Source of the DNA: Alistipes sp.
GTDB taxonomy: Bacteria; Bacteroidota; Bacteroidia; Bacteroidales; Rikenellaceae
DNA length: 64,000 bases
Assembly: GCA_021202985.1 (NCBI GenBank)
Contig: JAJQCA010000084.1
Location: 1 to 64,000 of the forward strand
Reading direction: 5' to 3'
A model generated the notes under the pieces. The model saw only the letters and a list, made by a program, of their open reading frames with translations, was not told where the DNA came from and made no database searches. How positions within the stretch are numbered: the stretch's first letter is position 1; every line of letters begins with the position of its first letter. Made by a program: the position numbers and the translations under genes. This document shows positions 8,547-17,296 of this stretch, piece after piece.

Positions 8547-10354
8547 GACCACTCAGAAGCAGTACGACACTTGAAGGACGGCGGATGGCGGGCGCCCGGA
8601 GCCTCTGGCGCGCCAACGGCATGAAAGAGGAGCAGATGGGGCAGCCCGTTATTGCCATCGTCAACTCTTTCACCCAGTTCGTCCCCGGGCACGTACATCT
8701 TCACGAGATAGGCCAGAAGGTCAAGGCGTGGATCGAAGAGCAGGGCTGCTTTGCGGCCGAATTCGACACCATTGCCATTGACGACGGCATCGCGATGGGC
8801 CACGACGGGATGCTCTATTCGCTCCCCTCGCGCGAGATTATCGCCGACAGCGTCGAATATATGTGCAACGCCCACAAGGCGGACGCGATGGTCTGTATTT
8901 CCAACTGCGATAAGGTAACCCCCGGGATGCTGATGGCCGCAATGCGGCTGAACATCCCCGCGGTGTTCGTCTCCGGCGGGCCGATGGAGGCCGGGCGGGT
9001 GAACGGGAAAGACCACGACCTGATTGACGTAATGGTGAAAGGGGCTGACGACAGCTTCCCCGAAGACGAACTTGCCGAACTGGAACGGGGCGCCTGCCCC
9101 ACGTGCGGCAGTTGTTCGGGTATGTTCACGGCCAACTCGATGAACTGCCTTGCCGAGGCGCTGGGCCTCGCCCTGCCGGGCAACGGCACGGTGGTGGCCA
9201 CCCATGCCGAGCGTGAGGAACTGTTTAAAAAGGCGGCTAAAATAATCGTCGATAACGCGCGCAGGTACTATTTCGAGGACGACGACTCGGTACTGCCACG
9301 CTCCATAGCCACGCGCGAGGCGTTCCTTAACGCCATGTCGCTCGATATCGCTATGGGGGGGTCGTCCAATACCGTGCTCCATCTGCTCGCGGTGGCTTAC
9401 GAGGCCGGGGTCGATTTCACGATGGCCGATATTGACGCGTTGTCGCGCCGGGTTCCGGTGCTGTGCAAAGTTGCACCCAACTACCACTACCATATACAGG
9501 ATGTGAACCGCGCCGGAGGGATACTTTCCATAATGGGGGAGCTGCGCCGCGGCGGGCTTATTGACGATACGGTAGGACGTATAGATTATCCGACCCTTGG
9601 CGCCGCCATTGACGAAAACGATATACTCAGCGAAAAAGTAATAGTGGAGGCCGCCCGCAGGACGCTGGCCGCCCCGGCCGGCAAGTTCAACCGGAGGCTG
9701 GCTTCGCAGGGTGAATATTACGAAACCCACGATACCGACCGCGAGCAGGGATGTATCCGCGATACGGACCATCCCCACCTTCGGGACGGCGGAATCGCGG
9801 TACTCTTCGGCAACATAGCCCGCAAGGGGTGTATCGTCAAGACGGCCGGGGTGGACGAGTCGATACTCCGTTTCGAGGGTACGGCACGTGTATTCGAGTC
9901 ACAGGAGCAGGCTTGCGCCGGCATTCTTGGCGGCGGCGTGCAGAAGGGCGACGTGGTGATAATCCGCTACGAGGGTCCCAAAGGCGGCCCCGGTATGCAG
10001 GAGATGCTCTATCCGACCTCTTACCTCAAGAGTGTGAAGATAGACCGTGAGTGCGCTCTGGTAACGGACGGCCGCTTCTCGGGGGGTACTTCGGGGCTCT
10101 CTATCGGCCATGTGTCGCCCGAGGCGGCCGCCGGGGGCGAGATCGCCCTGCTGAGGGACGGCGACCGGATAGTTATCGATATACCCGGGCGAAAGATAGA
10201 CGTCCAGCTTAGCGACGACGAACTCGAAGCCCGGAGGGCTGAAATGACGGCATACGTCCCCGTCGGCCGCGAGCGGGTCGTCAGCAGGGCCCTGAAGGCT
10301 TACGCCTCGCTGGTGGCTTCTGCGGACCTGGGCGGGGTAAGGGTTATCGAGTAA
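8543..10354 (+). CDS. ilvD: Dihydroxy-acid dehydratase
   Basis: Dehydrates 2,3-dihydroxy-isovalerate and -methylvalerate to the 2-oxo acids, the third shared step of valine and isoleucine synthesis. Fe-S cluster cysteines are visible in [10 protein letters not shown] (about residue 120) and [17 protein letters not shown] (about 192). Further family stretches are [10 protein letters not shown] and [12 protein letters not shown] near the C-terminus. Length 603 residues is normal. It is the first gene of ilvD-ilvB-ilvN-ilvC, all on the plus strand. Confidence 0.97.
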   Translation: MRPLRSSTTLEGRRMAGARSLWRANGMKEEQMGQPVIAIVNSFTQFVPGHVHLHEIGQKVKAWIEEQGCFAAEFDTIAIDDGIAMGHDGMLYSLPSREIIADSVEYMCNAHKADAMVCISNCDKVTPGMLMAAMRLNIPAVFVSGGPMEAGRVNGKDHDLIDVMVKGADDSFPEDELAELERGACPTCGSCSGMFTANSMNCLAEALGLALPGNGTVVATHAEREELFKKAAKIIVDNARRYYFEDDDSVLPRSIATREAFLNAMSLDIAMGGSSNTVLHLLAVAYEAGVDFTMADIDALSRRVPVLCKVAPNYHYHIQDVNRAGGILSIMGELRRGGLIDDTVGRIDYPTLGAAIDENDILSEKVIVEAARRTLAAPAGKFNRRLASQGEYYETHDTDREQGCIRDTDHPHLRDGGIAVLFGNIARKGCIVKTAGVDESILRFEGTARVFESQEQACAGILGGGVQKGDVVIIRYEGPKGGPGMQEMLYPTSYLKSVKIDRECALVTDGRFSGGTSGLSIGHVSPEAAAGGEIALLRDGDRIVIDIPGRKIDVQLSDDELEARRAEMTAYVPVGRERVVSRALKAYASLVASADLGGVRVIE

Positions 10355-10608
10355 GGTATCCCACCGCGGCAAGGGCCGTAAAACCGTAAGGCAGGGAGCA
10401 CTGGGAGTTACGGGGCCAGGGCCGGTGGCCTCAAGGACGATATCAGGGGAGGGAGTAGCAGTACCGGGCTTTGGCAATCCCCGGTGGTTGGCTTCCCCAC
10501 CAAAAAGTAACCCACCCACTAAGGGAACCAAAGGTAAAACAATATGGGCAGCACCGGGCCGCCCTCAGAGCCGCGGCCCCGCTGGGCCGGGCCAATAAAA
10601 GAAACACG
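10355..10608 (+). other. GC-rich spacer inside the ilv operon
   Basis: 254 bp separate ilvD from ilvB, much longer than other gaps in the operon. The stretch is GC-rich with several possible stem-loops, e.g. GGCCC-CGCT-GGGCC at 10575-10588 just before the ilvB start, and a pyrimidine-rich TTCCCCACCAAAAAGTAACC tract near 10492-10511. No T-tract terminator is present. It could be a structured leader for ilvB or a remnant of repeat DNA. The ilvB frame is open back to 10471, but that part does not resemble AHAS. Confidence 0.5.
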
Positions 10609-12309
10609 ATGGCAAAGAAACAGAAGGTAAAGGGTGCCGATGCGCTTCTCCTCTCGCTGATAGCCGAGGGAGTTGACATTATGTTCGGCTACCCGGGCGG
10701 CCAGGTGATCCCGATATACGACCACCTTTACGATTACCGCAACAGGATAAACCATATCCTCACGCGTCACGAGCAGGGCGCGGTACACGCCGCGCAGGGT
10801 TATGCGCGCGCCACCGGCAAGGCGGGGGTCTGCATTGCGACCTCCGGGCCGGGCGCTACAAACCTGCTGACGGGTATCGCAGATGCGATGCTCGACTCAA
10901 CGCCGCTGGTCTGTATCACGGGCCAGGTGCCCTCCACGATGCTCGGCACCGACGCCTTCCAGGAGGCGGATATTATAAGCATGACCATGCCGGTCACCAA
11001 ATGGAACTATCAGGTGACCTCGGCCTCGGAGATAGCCCCGGCCATTGCCAAAGGCTTTTACATCGCCCGTTCGGGCAGGCCCGGGCCGGTGGTGATCGAT
11101 ATCACCAAGAACGCACAGGTCGAGGACGTCGATTTCGCCTACAAACCCTGTATGGGCCTGCGCAGTTATACGCCAAAACCGGTGCTTGACACGGAAAAGG
11201 TCGCGCGGATCGTTGAGATGGTCAACGCCGCGGAGCGTCCGCTGATCCTGGCCGGCCAGGGGGTTACCCTCGCCGGGGCGGAGAAGGCGCTGGCGGAGTT
11301 CGCCGATATCGGTAACGTACCGATAGCCACAACCATTATGGGTATTTCGTCCGTCTGCACCTCGCACCCCTTGTATGTGGGCAATATCGGGATGCACGGC
11401 CATATCCCGGCCAATAAGCTGACCCAGAAGAGCGACCTGCTTATCGCCGTGGGCATGCGTTTCAGCGACCGGGTGACCGGCGCCGTTAAAGGTTACGCGC
11501 CGGGGGCGAAAATAATACATATCGATATCGACCACGCCGAGCTGGGCAAGAACCTTCGGTGCGACCTGCCGTTGAACGCCGACGCTAAGGAGGCGCTGGA
11601 AGCCATGAAAACGGGCCTCAAATATATCGACCGGGCCGAATGGCTGGCCGCGGCGGCACAGTACAGGCAGAAGGAGCAGGAGAGGGTGGTAGCCAAAACG
11701 GTCGACCCCAAAGGCAAATATATCTCGATGGCGCAGGCCGTGAGCGCACTTACCGCAAAGGCCGGAAGCGACGCGGTGATCGTGACCGATGTAGGCCAGA
11801 ACCAGATGTTCAGCGCTCGCTATTCCCGCTTCGACAGCAACCGGAGCTTTATCACTTCGGGGGGACTGGGTACGATGGGGTTCGGTCTTCCGGCGGCCAT
11901 CGGAGCCAAAATGGGGGTGCCCGGGCGGCAGGTTTTCGCCGTGATGGGCGACGGAGGCTTCCAGATGACCATGCAGGAGCTCGGCACCATTATGCAGAAC
12001 CGTATCGGTGTCAAGATGCTAATCCTCAATAACTCATACCTCGGGATGGTGCGCCAGTGGCAGCAGTTGTTCTTCGACAGGCGCTACTCGTTCACCGAGC
12101 TGGAGAACCCAGATTTTATAAAGATAGCGGACGCTTACGGCATTCCGGGTCGGAGGGTCAGCTCCCCCGGCGAACTGGAAGAGGCGGTGGCCGCGCTGGT
12201 CGGGGCCGAGGGGTCGTACCTGCTCGAAGTAGTGGTTAGGAGCGAGGAGAACGTTTTCCCGATGGTGCCCGCGGGTGCCGCGCTGGACGAATCGATCTAT
12301 AACGAATAA
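10609..12309 (+). CDS. ilvB: Acetolactate synthase, large (catalytic) subunit
   Basis: ThDP-dependent enzyme that condenses pyruvate with pyruvate or 2-oxobutyrate. From the ATG at 10609 it has 566 residues beginning MAKKQKVKGADALL, the usual family start; upstream in-frame sequence (back to 10471) looks non-coding. The N-terminal PYR domain carries GYPGGQVIPIYDHL and the catalytic Glu in RHEQGAVHAAQGYARATG (about 50). The central FAD/Rossmann part follows, and the C-terminal PP domain shows GDG-N25-NN (MGDGGFQMTM...ILNN). The cofactor is the product of the thiamin kinase at the start of the window. ilvN follows 12 bp later. Confidence 0.97.
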   Translation: MAKKQKVKGADALLLSLIAEGVDIMFGYPGGQVIPIYDHLYDYRNRINHILTRHEQGAVHAAQGYARATGKAGVCIATSGPGATNLLTGIADAMLDSTPLVCITGQVPSTMLGTDAFQEADIISMTMPVTKWNYQVTSASEIAPAIAKGFYIARSGRPGPVVIDITKNAQVEDVDFAYKPCMGLRSYTPKPVLDTEKVARIVEMVNAAERPLILAGQGVTLAGAEKALAEFADIGNVPIATTIMGISSVCTSHPLYVGNIGMHGHIPANKLTQKSDLLIAVGMRFSDRVTGAVKGYAPGAKIIHIDIDHAELGKNLRCDLPLNADAKEALEAMKTGLKYIDRAEWLAAAAQYRQKEQERVVAKTVDPKGKYISMAQAVSALTAKAGSDAVIVTDVGQNQMFSARYSRFDSNRSFITSGGLGTMGFGLPAAIGAKMGVPGRQVFAVMGDGGFQMTMQELGTIMQNRIGVKMLILNNSYLGMVRQWQQLFFDRRYSFTELENPDFIKIADAYGIPGRRVSSPGELEEAVAALVGAEGSYLLEVVVRSEENVFPMVPAGAALDESIYNE

Positions 12310-12321
12310 GGGGGACGGGAT

Positions 12322-12861
12322 ATGAACAAGGAATATATAGTTATAGCCTTCACCGAGAACCAGATAGGGGTTCTCAACCGTATCACGGTCTGCTACCTGC
12401 GCCGCAAGATAAATATCGAAAGTCTGAAGGTGAGCGAGTCGTCGATAAAGGGTATCAGTATGTTCGTTATCTCGGCGTTCACCACCCAGGAGATAATCGA
12501 TAAGGTGACCAAGCAGATACGTAATATTATCGACGTGATAGATGTGTCGTACTACACGCCCGACGAGCTGATAACCCAGGAGATAGCCCTTTACAAAATA
12601 TCCTCCAGATACCTCGGCGGCAACGGCCGTATCGACGCTTTTTCGCGCGGCATGATGGCCCGGATGATAGAGTTCAATCCCTCGTACGTGGTAATGGAGA
12701 AGACCGGTACCCGCGAGGAGATAGACGAGTTGCGCGACAAGCTCGAAAGGGAAGGGGTGCTGCTCGAATTCACCCGCTCGGGGAGCGTCGTGCTGCACCG
12801 AGATGCGATAGAGGATATCCTGCAGGAGAAGATAGACGAGTTCGACGGCGGGGATTATTAA
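12322..12861 (+). CDS. ilvN: Acetolactate synthase, small (regulatory) subunit
   Basis: Activates IlvB and makes it valine-sensitive. 179 residues: an N-terminal ACT domain (about 1-75) starting KEYIVIAFTENQIGVLNRIT, where family members bind valine, and a C-terminal ALS-associated domain. It lies 12 bp after ilvB and is surely co-translated in the same operon. The stop codon overlaps the first of several DnaA-box-like 9-mers in the gap to ilvC. Confidence 0.95.
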   Translation: MNKEYIVIAFTENQIGVLNRITVCYLRRKINIESLKVSESSIKGISMFVISAFTTQEIIDKVTKQIRNIIDVIDVSYYTPDELITQEIALYKISSRYLGGNGRIDAFSRGMMARMIEFNPSYVVMEKTGTREEIDELRDKLEREGVLLEFTRSGSVVLHRDAIEDILQEKIDEFDGGDY

Positions 12862-12981
12862 CAGCCCTGCCGCGGTTTTGTGGATAACTGCGGAAGGCCC
12901 GACAAGTTATCAACAACGTATCAAACGGAAGCAGACAGGTCCGTGCTTGGTTATCAACAGAAAGCCGACAAACTATTAACA
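12855..12981. promoter_or_regulatory. Cluster of DnaA-box-like 9-mers between ilvN and ilvC
   Basis: One exact DnaA box, TTATCCACA, lies on the minus strand at 12879-12887. Two identical one-mismatch copies TTATCAACA lie on the plus strand at 12907-12915 and 12951-12959. Weaker ones are TTATTAACA at 12855-12863 and CTATTAACA at 12973-12981. An AT-rich stretch follows (about 12985-13022). Boxes grouped next to AT-rich DNA are what a replication origin or a DnaA-regulated site looks like. That this is oriC is only a hypothesis; no dnaA, dnaN or gidA gene is nearby. Confidence 0.55.
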
Positions 12982-13022
12982 GCAAAACTTAGATAATAAA
13001 CATATAACATTACAGACAGATT

Positions 13023-14075
13023 ATGGCAAAAATGAATTTCGGGGGCGTAGAAGAGAACGTCGTGACCCGTGAAGAATTCCCCCTGGATAAGGCAAGGGAA
13101 GTACTCAAAGACGAAACGATAGCCGTTATCGGATACGGCGTACAGGGCCCCGGCCAGTCGCTCAACCTGAAAGACAACGGTTTCAATGTAATAGTAGGCC
13201 AGCGGAAGGATTCCAAGACCTGGGACAAGGCCGTTGCCGACGGCTGGGTGCCGGGCGAGACCCTTTTCGAGATAGAAGAGGCCTGCCAGCGCGCCACTAT
13301 CATACAGTACCTGCTTTCCGACGCGGCCCAGATCGCCCTCTGGCCGACCATCAAGAAGCATCTTACGCCGGGCAAGGCCCTCTATTTCTCCCACGGTTTC
13401 GCTGTCACCTATAAGGAACGCACGGGCATCGTACCACCGGCCGATGTGGATGTGATACTGGTGGCTCCCAAAGGCTCCGGCACGTCGCTGCGCCGCCTGT
13501 TCCTGGAGGGCCGCGGGCTCAACTCGAGCTACGCTATTTTCCAGGATGCAACGGGCCGTGCGTTCGAGCGCGTGGTTGCCCTCGGTATCGGCGTGGGTTC
13601 GGGTTACCTGTTCGAGACCGACTTCAAACGCGAAGTCTATTCGGACCTTACGGGCGAACGCGGGACCCTTATGGGATGTATCCAGGGTATTTTCGCCGCC
13701 CAGTACCAGGTGCTCCGGGACAATGGTCATACCCCTTCGGAGGCGTTTAACGAGACGGTCGAGGAACTTACCCAGAGCCTTATGCCCCTGGTTGCCGAGA
13801 ACGGTATGGACTGGATGTACGCCAACTGCTCGACCACGGCCCAGCGCGGTGCCCTCGACTGGTGGAGGCCCTTCCGCGATGCGACCCTGCCGGTGTTCCA
13901 GAAGCTCTACGCCGAGGTTGCCAGCGGCAACGAGGCACAGCGCTCGATAGACACCAACAGCAAACCGGACTACCGCGAAAAACTCGACGCCGAGCTTCGC
14001 GAGCTTCGCGAAAGCGAGCTGTGGCAGGCCGGCGAGGTTGTCCGCACCCTCCGTCCGGAACGTAATAAGAAGTAG
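13023..14075 (+). CDS. ilvC: Ketol-acid reductoisomerase (class I)
   Basis: Isomerises and reduces acetolactate or acetohydroxybutyrate with NAD(P)H and Mg2+. Rossmann motif GYGVQGPGQ (about residue 39) with the cofactor loop GQRKDSKTW, where Arg/Lys and Ser suggest NADPH. Knotted C-terminal domain with the metal-binding acidic residues in SDLTGERGTLMG and the NETVEELTQSLMPL helix. 350 residues, class I size. It is 161 bp after ilvN, with the DnaA-box cluster between, so it may have its own start site. A strong terminator ends the operon. Confidence 0.97.
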   Translation: MAKMNFGGVEENVVTREEFPLDKAREVLKDETIAVIGYGVQGPGQSLNLKDNGFNVIVGQRKDSKTWDKAVADGWVPGETLFEIEEACQRATIIQYLLSDAAQIALWPTIKKHLTPGKALYFSHGFAVTYKERTGIVPPADVDVILVAPKGSGTSLRRLFLEGRGLNSSYAIFQDATGRAFERVVALGIGVGSGYLFETDFKREVYSDLTGERGTLMGCIQGIFAAQYQVLRDNGHTPSEAFNETVEELTQSLMPLVAENGMDWMYANCSTTAQRGALDWWRPFRDATLPVFQKLYAEVASGNEAQRSIDTNSKPDYREKLDAELRELRESELWQAGEVVRTLRPERNKK

Positions 14076-14095
14076 GAAATCGTTTTTTTATATTG

Positions 14096-14130
14096 AAAGG
14101 GTAAGCAATTAGTTGCTTACCCTTTTTCTT
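14096..14130 (+). terminator. Rho-independent terminator of the ilv operon
   Basis: A 13-bp perfect stem, AAAGGGTAAGCAA / TTGCTTACCCTTT (14096-14108 and 14113-14125), loop TTAG, continuing into TTCTTT. Confidence 0.92.
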
Positions 14131-14296
14131 TGCCGGCGTCCGGCAAAATTGCTCTACTTTTATGGTAAATGATCTATCTCCGGACATAAAAATTAATATA
14201 TTGTAAGGCTACGGATTAAGAGAAATTCTCTTTCATAATTGCTCCTACCCGGAACAGAGATGTAAAAATATACCGAAAAGTCCTATTTTTACGCTG

Positions 14297-15838
14297 ATGG
14301 GTCAGGCGAGATTCCCTTTTGTTAAATTACTCATCCCCGCAGGGGCGGGGATATTACTGGCATCGGCTACAGCGATAGGCTGGGGGTATTATGCGGCCGG
14401 GTTTGCGATTGCATGGCTGTGCGGATGCTTTGTAAGGAATGAAAAGATTGCCGGAATATACACCTTGCTGTCGGTGGCACTTTTTTTCGGCGGGATGGCG
14501 TCTTTCACTTCCGGCGGTCCGGATACCGGTATCCCGGGCGGTAAAACCGTTTACGCAGAAGTTTCAGTGCAGGACGAGCCGGTGGCCTCAGGGCGTTGGT
14601 ACAGGACGGTCGGTAATTTAATATCTGTAAAAGCTGCGGAATATAAGCACGCCGGACCGCGGTATGGGGCCCGTTCCGCCGCCGGGCAGGAATCTGCCCG
14701 GCGGCGGAATATCGGCACCTCATTACAGATATATGCGGATACCACCCTGTTGCTCAATGCCGGAGACCGGATGGTAGTCGCTGAAACCTTCTATCCGTTC
14801 ACCGCTGAGGACGGAGCCTACGGACGATTGATGATAAGGCGAGGAATGGCCGGGAGGATGTTCATTTACCCCGACGGTATTATAGCAGCAGGAAGTCCCG
14901 GACGGATATCCTGGCCCGGGCGTCTCCATAACGCGGCGGTAAGGAAATTCTCGGAGCTACCCGGAGCCTCGCTCCACGGGGTAGTCGCCGCCATGACAAC
15001 GGGCGATAAGCGGCATATCTCCCGCGAGCTCCGGCAGACCTATACGGACGGTGGCGGGGCTCACCTGTTGGCCGTCTCTGGGCTGCACGTCGGTATTGTG
15101 TTCATCCTGGTAAACCTACTCCTATATTTTGTACCGGCGGTTTGCCGTGGGCACGTAGTGAAAAATATAGCGGCGGCCGGAGCGGTCTGGCTGTTCGCCT
15201 GCGCCGCGGGCCTGTCGCCTTCGGTGGTGAGGGCGGCCACTATGTTCACCTTCGCGCAGGCTGCCCTAGCCCGGGGTACCACACGTAGTGCGATAAACAT
15301 TCTTGCCGCATCGGCGTTTCTTATACTGGCTATGTCTCCGCATCTTTCTGGCGATCCGGGTTTCGTTTTATCTTACGCCGCGGTACTTGCCATATTGCTT
15401 TATTTTGGCCCGGTGTTCAAAATGGTCCGGACGGGTAACCGGGTTGTTGACGGTATCCTTTCGGTATATATCGTAGGCATTGCGGCATCGCTGGCCGTAG
15501 CTCCGTTCGTTTCATTCTGGTTCGGGAGGGTTCCGGTGGCGGGTATCATCGTGAACCCGCTGGTGATAATCACCGCCCACATTATAGTGATGGCCGGAGT
15601 GCTGTGGCTGATATGGCCGTTCGGTTTCGGAGGTGGGGTTTACTCTTGGGTGATCGGCGCGGCGGAACGGAGCCAGGATGCGGTTATGGTGTGGTGTGCA
15701 GGATTGGAATGGGGTGCCGTGGATGTAAAACTGCCGTTGGCGGCGGCAATCATGGCGTACGTGCTTATAATTTTATCCGCCGTGATGCTCGGACGGTATT
15801 CCGAGGCCCGGACCAAAAGATTATCTTTGCCGGAGTAA
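14297..15838 (+). CDS. comEC: ComEC/Rec2-family competence channel, short form
   Basis: Inner-membrane channel for DNA uptake. Residues about 1-60 are hydrophobic helices, about 65-180 the soluble OB-like DUF4131 region, and about 220-480 the Competence domain with the hallmark HLLAVSGLHVGIVF and many further helices. At 513 residues it ends after the membrane core, so the beta-lactamase-like C-terminal domain of long ComEC proteins is absent; MBL-less forms are usual in Bacteroidota. The stop overlaps the start of the following methyltransferase (TAATG). Confidence 0.9.
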   Translation: MGQARFPFVKLLIPAGAGILLASATAIGWGYYAAGFAIAWLCGCFVRNEKIAGIYTLLSVALFFGGMASFTSGGPDTGIPGGKTVYAEVSVQDEPVASGRWYRTVGNLISVKAAEYKHAGPRYGARSAAGQESARRRNIGTSLQIYADTTLLLNAGDRMVVAETFYPFTAEDGAYGRLMIRRGMAGRMFIYPDGIIAAGSPGRISWPGRLHNAAVRKFSELPGASLHGVVAAMTTGDKRHISRELRQTYTDGGGAHLLAVSGLHVGIVFILVNLLLYFVPAVCRGHVVKNIAAAGAVWLFACAAGLSPSVVRAATMFTFAQAALARGTTRSAINILAASAFLILAMSPHLSGDPGFVLSYAAVLAILLYFGPVFKMVRTGNRVVDGILSVYIVGIAASLAVAPFVSFWFGRVPVAGIIVNPLVIITAHIIVMAGVLWLIWPFGFGGGVYSWVIGAAERSQDAVMVWCAGLEWGAVDVKLPLAAAIMAYVLIILSAVMLGRYSEARTKRLSLPE

Positions 15839-17013
15839 TGGACTGGAAGGAATTCGAACTGTACCGGCAACCGCATTTCATGGCACAGGTTGAGGAGAAC
15901 ATCGGGCGCGACCCGCTGGATATCGCACTCGACCGCACCCTTCCAAATGCCCGTGAGGTTGCCACACGGGTAAAATATCTGCAACGGGCGCGGATGAAAC
16001 TGCCGGATTACTACCGGGCACGGTGCATCCTCCCGGGCAGGGCGTTCGAGCAGTCGAGCGGCCAGCGGGCGGCCTTTTCGAAAAAATATACCGGTGAATT
16101 GTGCCTTGACCTCACTTGCGGACTGGGGGTGGACAGCTTTGCCCTCTCGCGGGGTTTCGCCCGGGTCGTTGCAGTGGAGCCGGATGAACTGAGGGCGGAG
16201 ATTGCCCGGTATAATTTCAGGCTGATGGGCGTAAGTAATATCGAAGTGGTCACATCCACCGCGGAGCAATACCTCTCCGCACACCCGGATATAAAGCCCG
16301 ACCTTTTGTATTTAGACCCTGACCGGCGCGATATCGCGGGCCGCAAAATGGCCGCTCTGGCCGATTGTTCGCCGGATGTTGAGGCCCTTCTGCCGCGGTT
16401 GAGGGAAATATCGGGCAGGGTGGTGGTCAAACTTTCCCCCCTATTCGACGTGCATGAAGCTTTCCGGGTATTCGGTGAGCGGTCGAGGGTAACGGTAATT
16501 TCCGATGCGGGTGAATGCAAGGAAGTACTTGTGGAGACCGGCCGGGAGGTGTACGGCCCGGTGGTTGCTGCGCGTGCACTCGGACAGGGTGAGGCGGAAT
16601 ATACCTACCGTAAGGTGCCGCGAACGGTGGATAATGGTTTCGCCCCGGCAGGCTATGGATACCTCGCAGTGCCGGATGTTGCACTGGCCAAGGCCGGCGT
16701 GGCACAGGAGTACTATTGCGGCCGCGGTTGGACTATGCCTTCGCCCGACGGCTACGCCTTCGGTAATTCGGTTCCGGCCGACTTTATCGGCCGGGTTTAC
16801 CGTATAAAAGACATACTACGCTACTCGCCGAAACAACTGAAATCCTACCTTCGGCAGAAAGATATAAAGTCTCTCAACTTTCTGATACGGGGTTTCCGCG
16901 AGGATGCGGCTACGGTAAAAAAGCAGTTGGCTATACGGGAAGGAGGCACCTGTTGGGCGGCTTTTACCGCCATCGGGAGCAGACGTTGGTGCCTGCTGCT
17001 GGAGCCGGTGTAA
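15838..17013 (+). CDS. Class I SAM-dependent methyltransferase with THUMP-like C-terminus
   Basis: 391 residues from the ATG that overlaps the comEC stop. SAM-binding motif I is DLTCGLGVDSFALSRG (about 95) and the acidic end of beta2 is VVAVEPDE. The active-site-like LLYLDPDRRD (about 160) recalls RNA or nucleic-acid base methyltransferases. The C-terminal third (about 290-391) fits the THUMP-like domain found in Bacteroidota proteins of this type, suggesting an RNA substrate. The exact substrate is unknown. The frame continues upstream inside comEC without family similarity, so the start chosen is the overlap ATG. Confidence 0.8.
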   Translation: MDWKEFELYRQPHFMAQVEENIGRDPLDIALDRTLPNAREVATRVKYLQRARMKLPDYYRARCILPGRAFEQSSGQRAAFSKKYTGELCLDLTCGLGVDSFALSRGFARVVAVEPDELRAEIARYNFRLMGVSNIEVVTSTAEQYLSAHPDIKPDLLYLDPDRRDIAGRKMAALADCSPDVEALLPRLREISGRVVVKLSPLFDVHEAFRVFGERSRVTVISDAGECKEVLVETGREVYGPVVAARALGQGEAEYTYRKVPRTVDNGFAPAGYGYLAVPDVALAKAGVAQEYYCGRGWTMPSPDGYAFGNSVPADFIGRVYRIKDILRYSPKQLKSYLRQKDIKSLNFLIRGFREDAATVKKQLAIREGGTCWAAFTAIGSRRWCLLLEPV

Positions 17014-17084
17014 TTGACAGGTCATGTACGGCTTACTTTTCTAAATTCCGCCCCTGTGCGGCTATTTGTCTCGGGGGAAATTCC

Positions 17085-17092
17085 TATATTTG
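17085..17092 (+). promoter_or_regulatory. Probable promoter (-7 element) of the yihY gene cluster
   Basis: TATATTTG followed by CA matches the Bacteroidota -7 consensus. A TTTG lies 16 nt upstream (17065-17068), shorter than the usual 19, so the -33 part is weak. The leader would be about 200 nt and contains a GAGCC/GGCTC hairpin near 17190-17210. Nothing else is recognisable in the 17014-17296 gap. Confidence 0.5.
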
Positions 17093-17296
17093 CAGAATAT
17101 AGAGTCGGTTCGGCAATTTCCCGGAAAACAATTTTTCATACTATTGCTCTCACCTTCACTATATTTATAGAATATAGAATATGCCCTGGCAGAGCCTCAG
17201 TAAGCGTGGCTCAACCCTCGGCTTTTAGTATACATGCCGCATATTGTTTGATTTTTGCTTATTACCATGTAATTATCGAACGAACGGACCCCCGGA

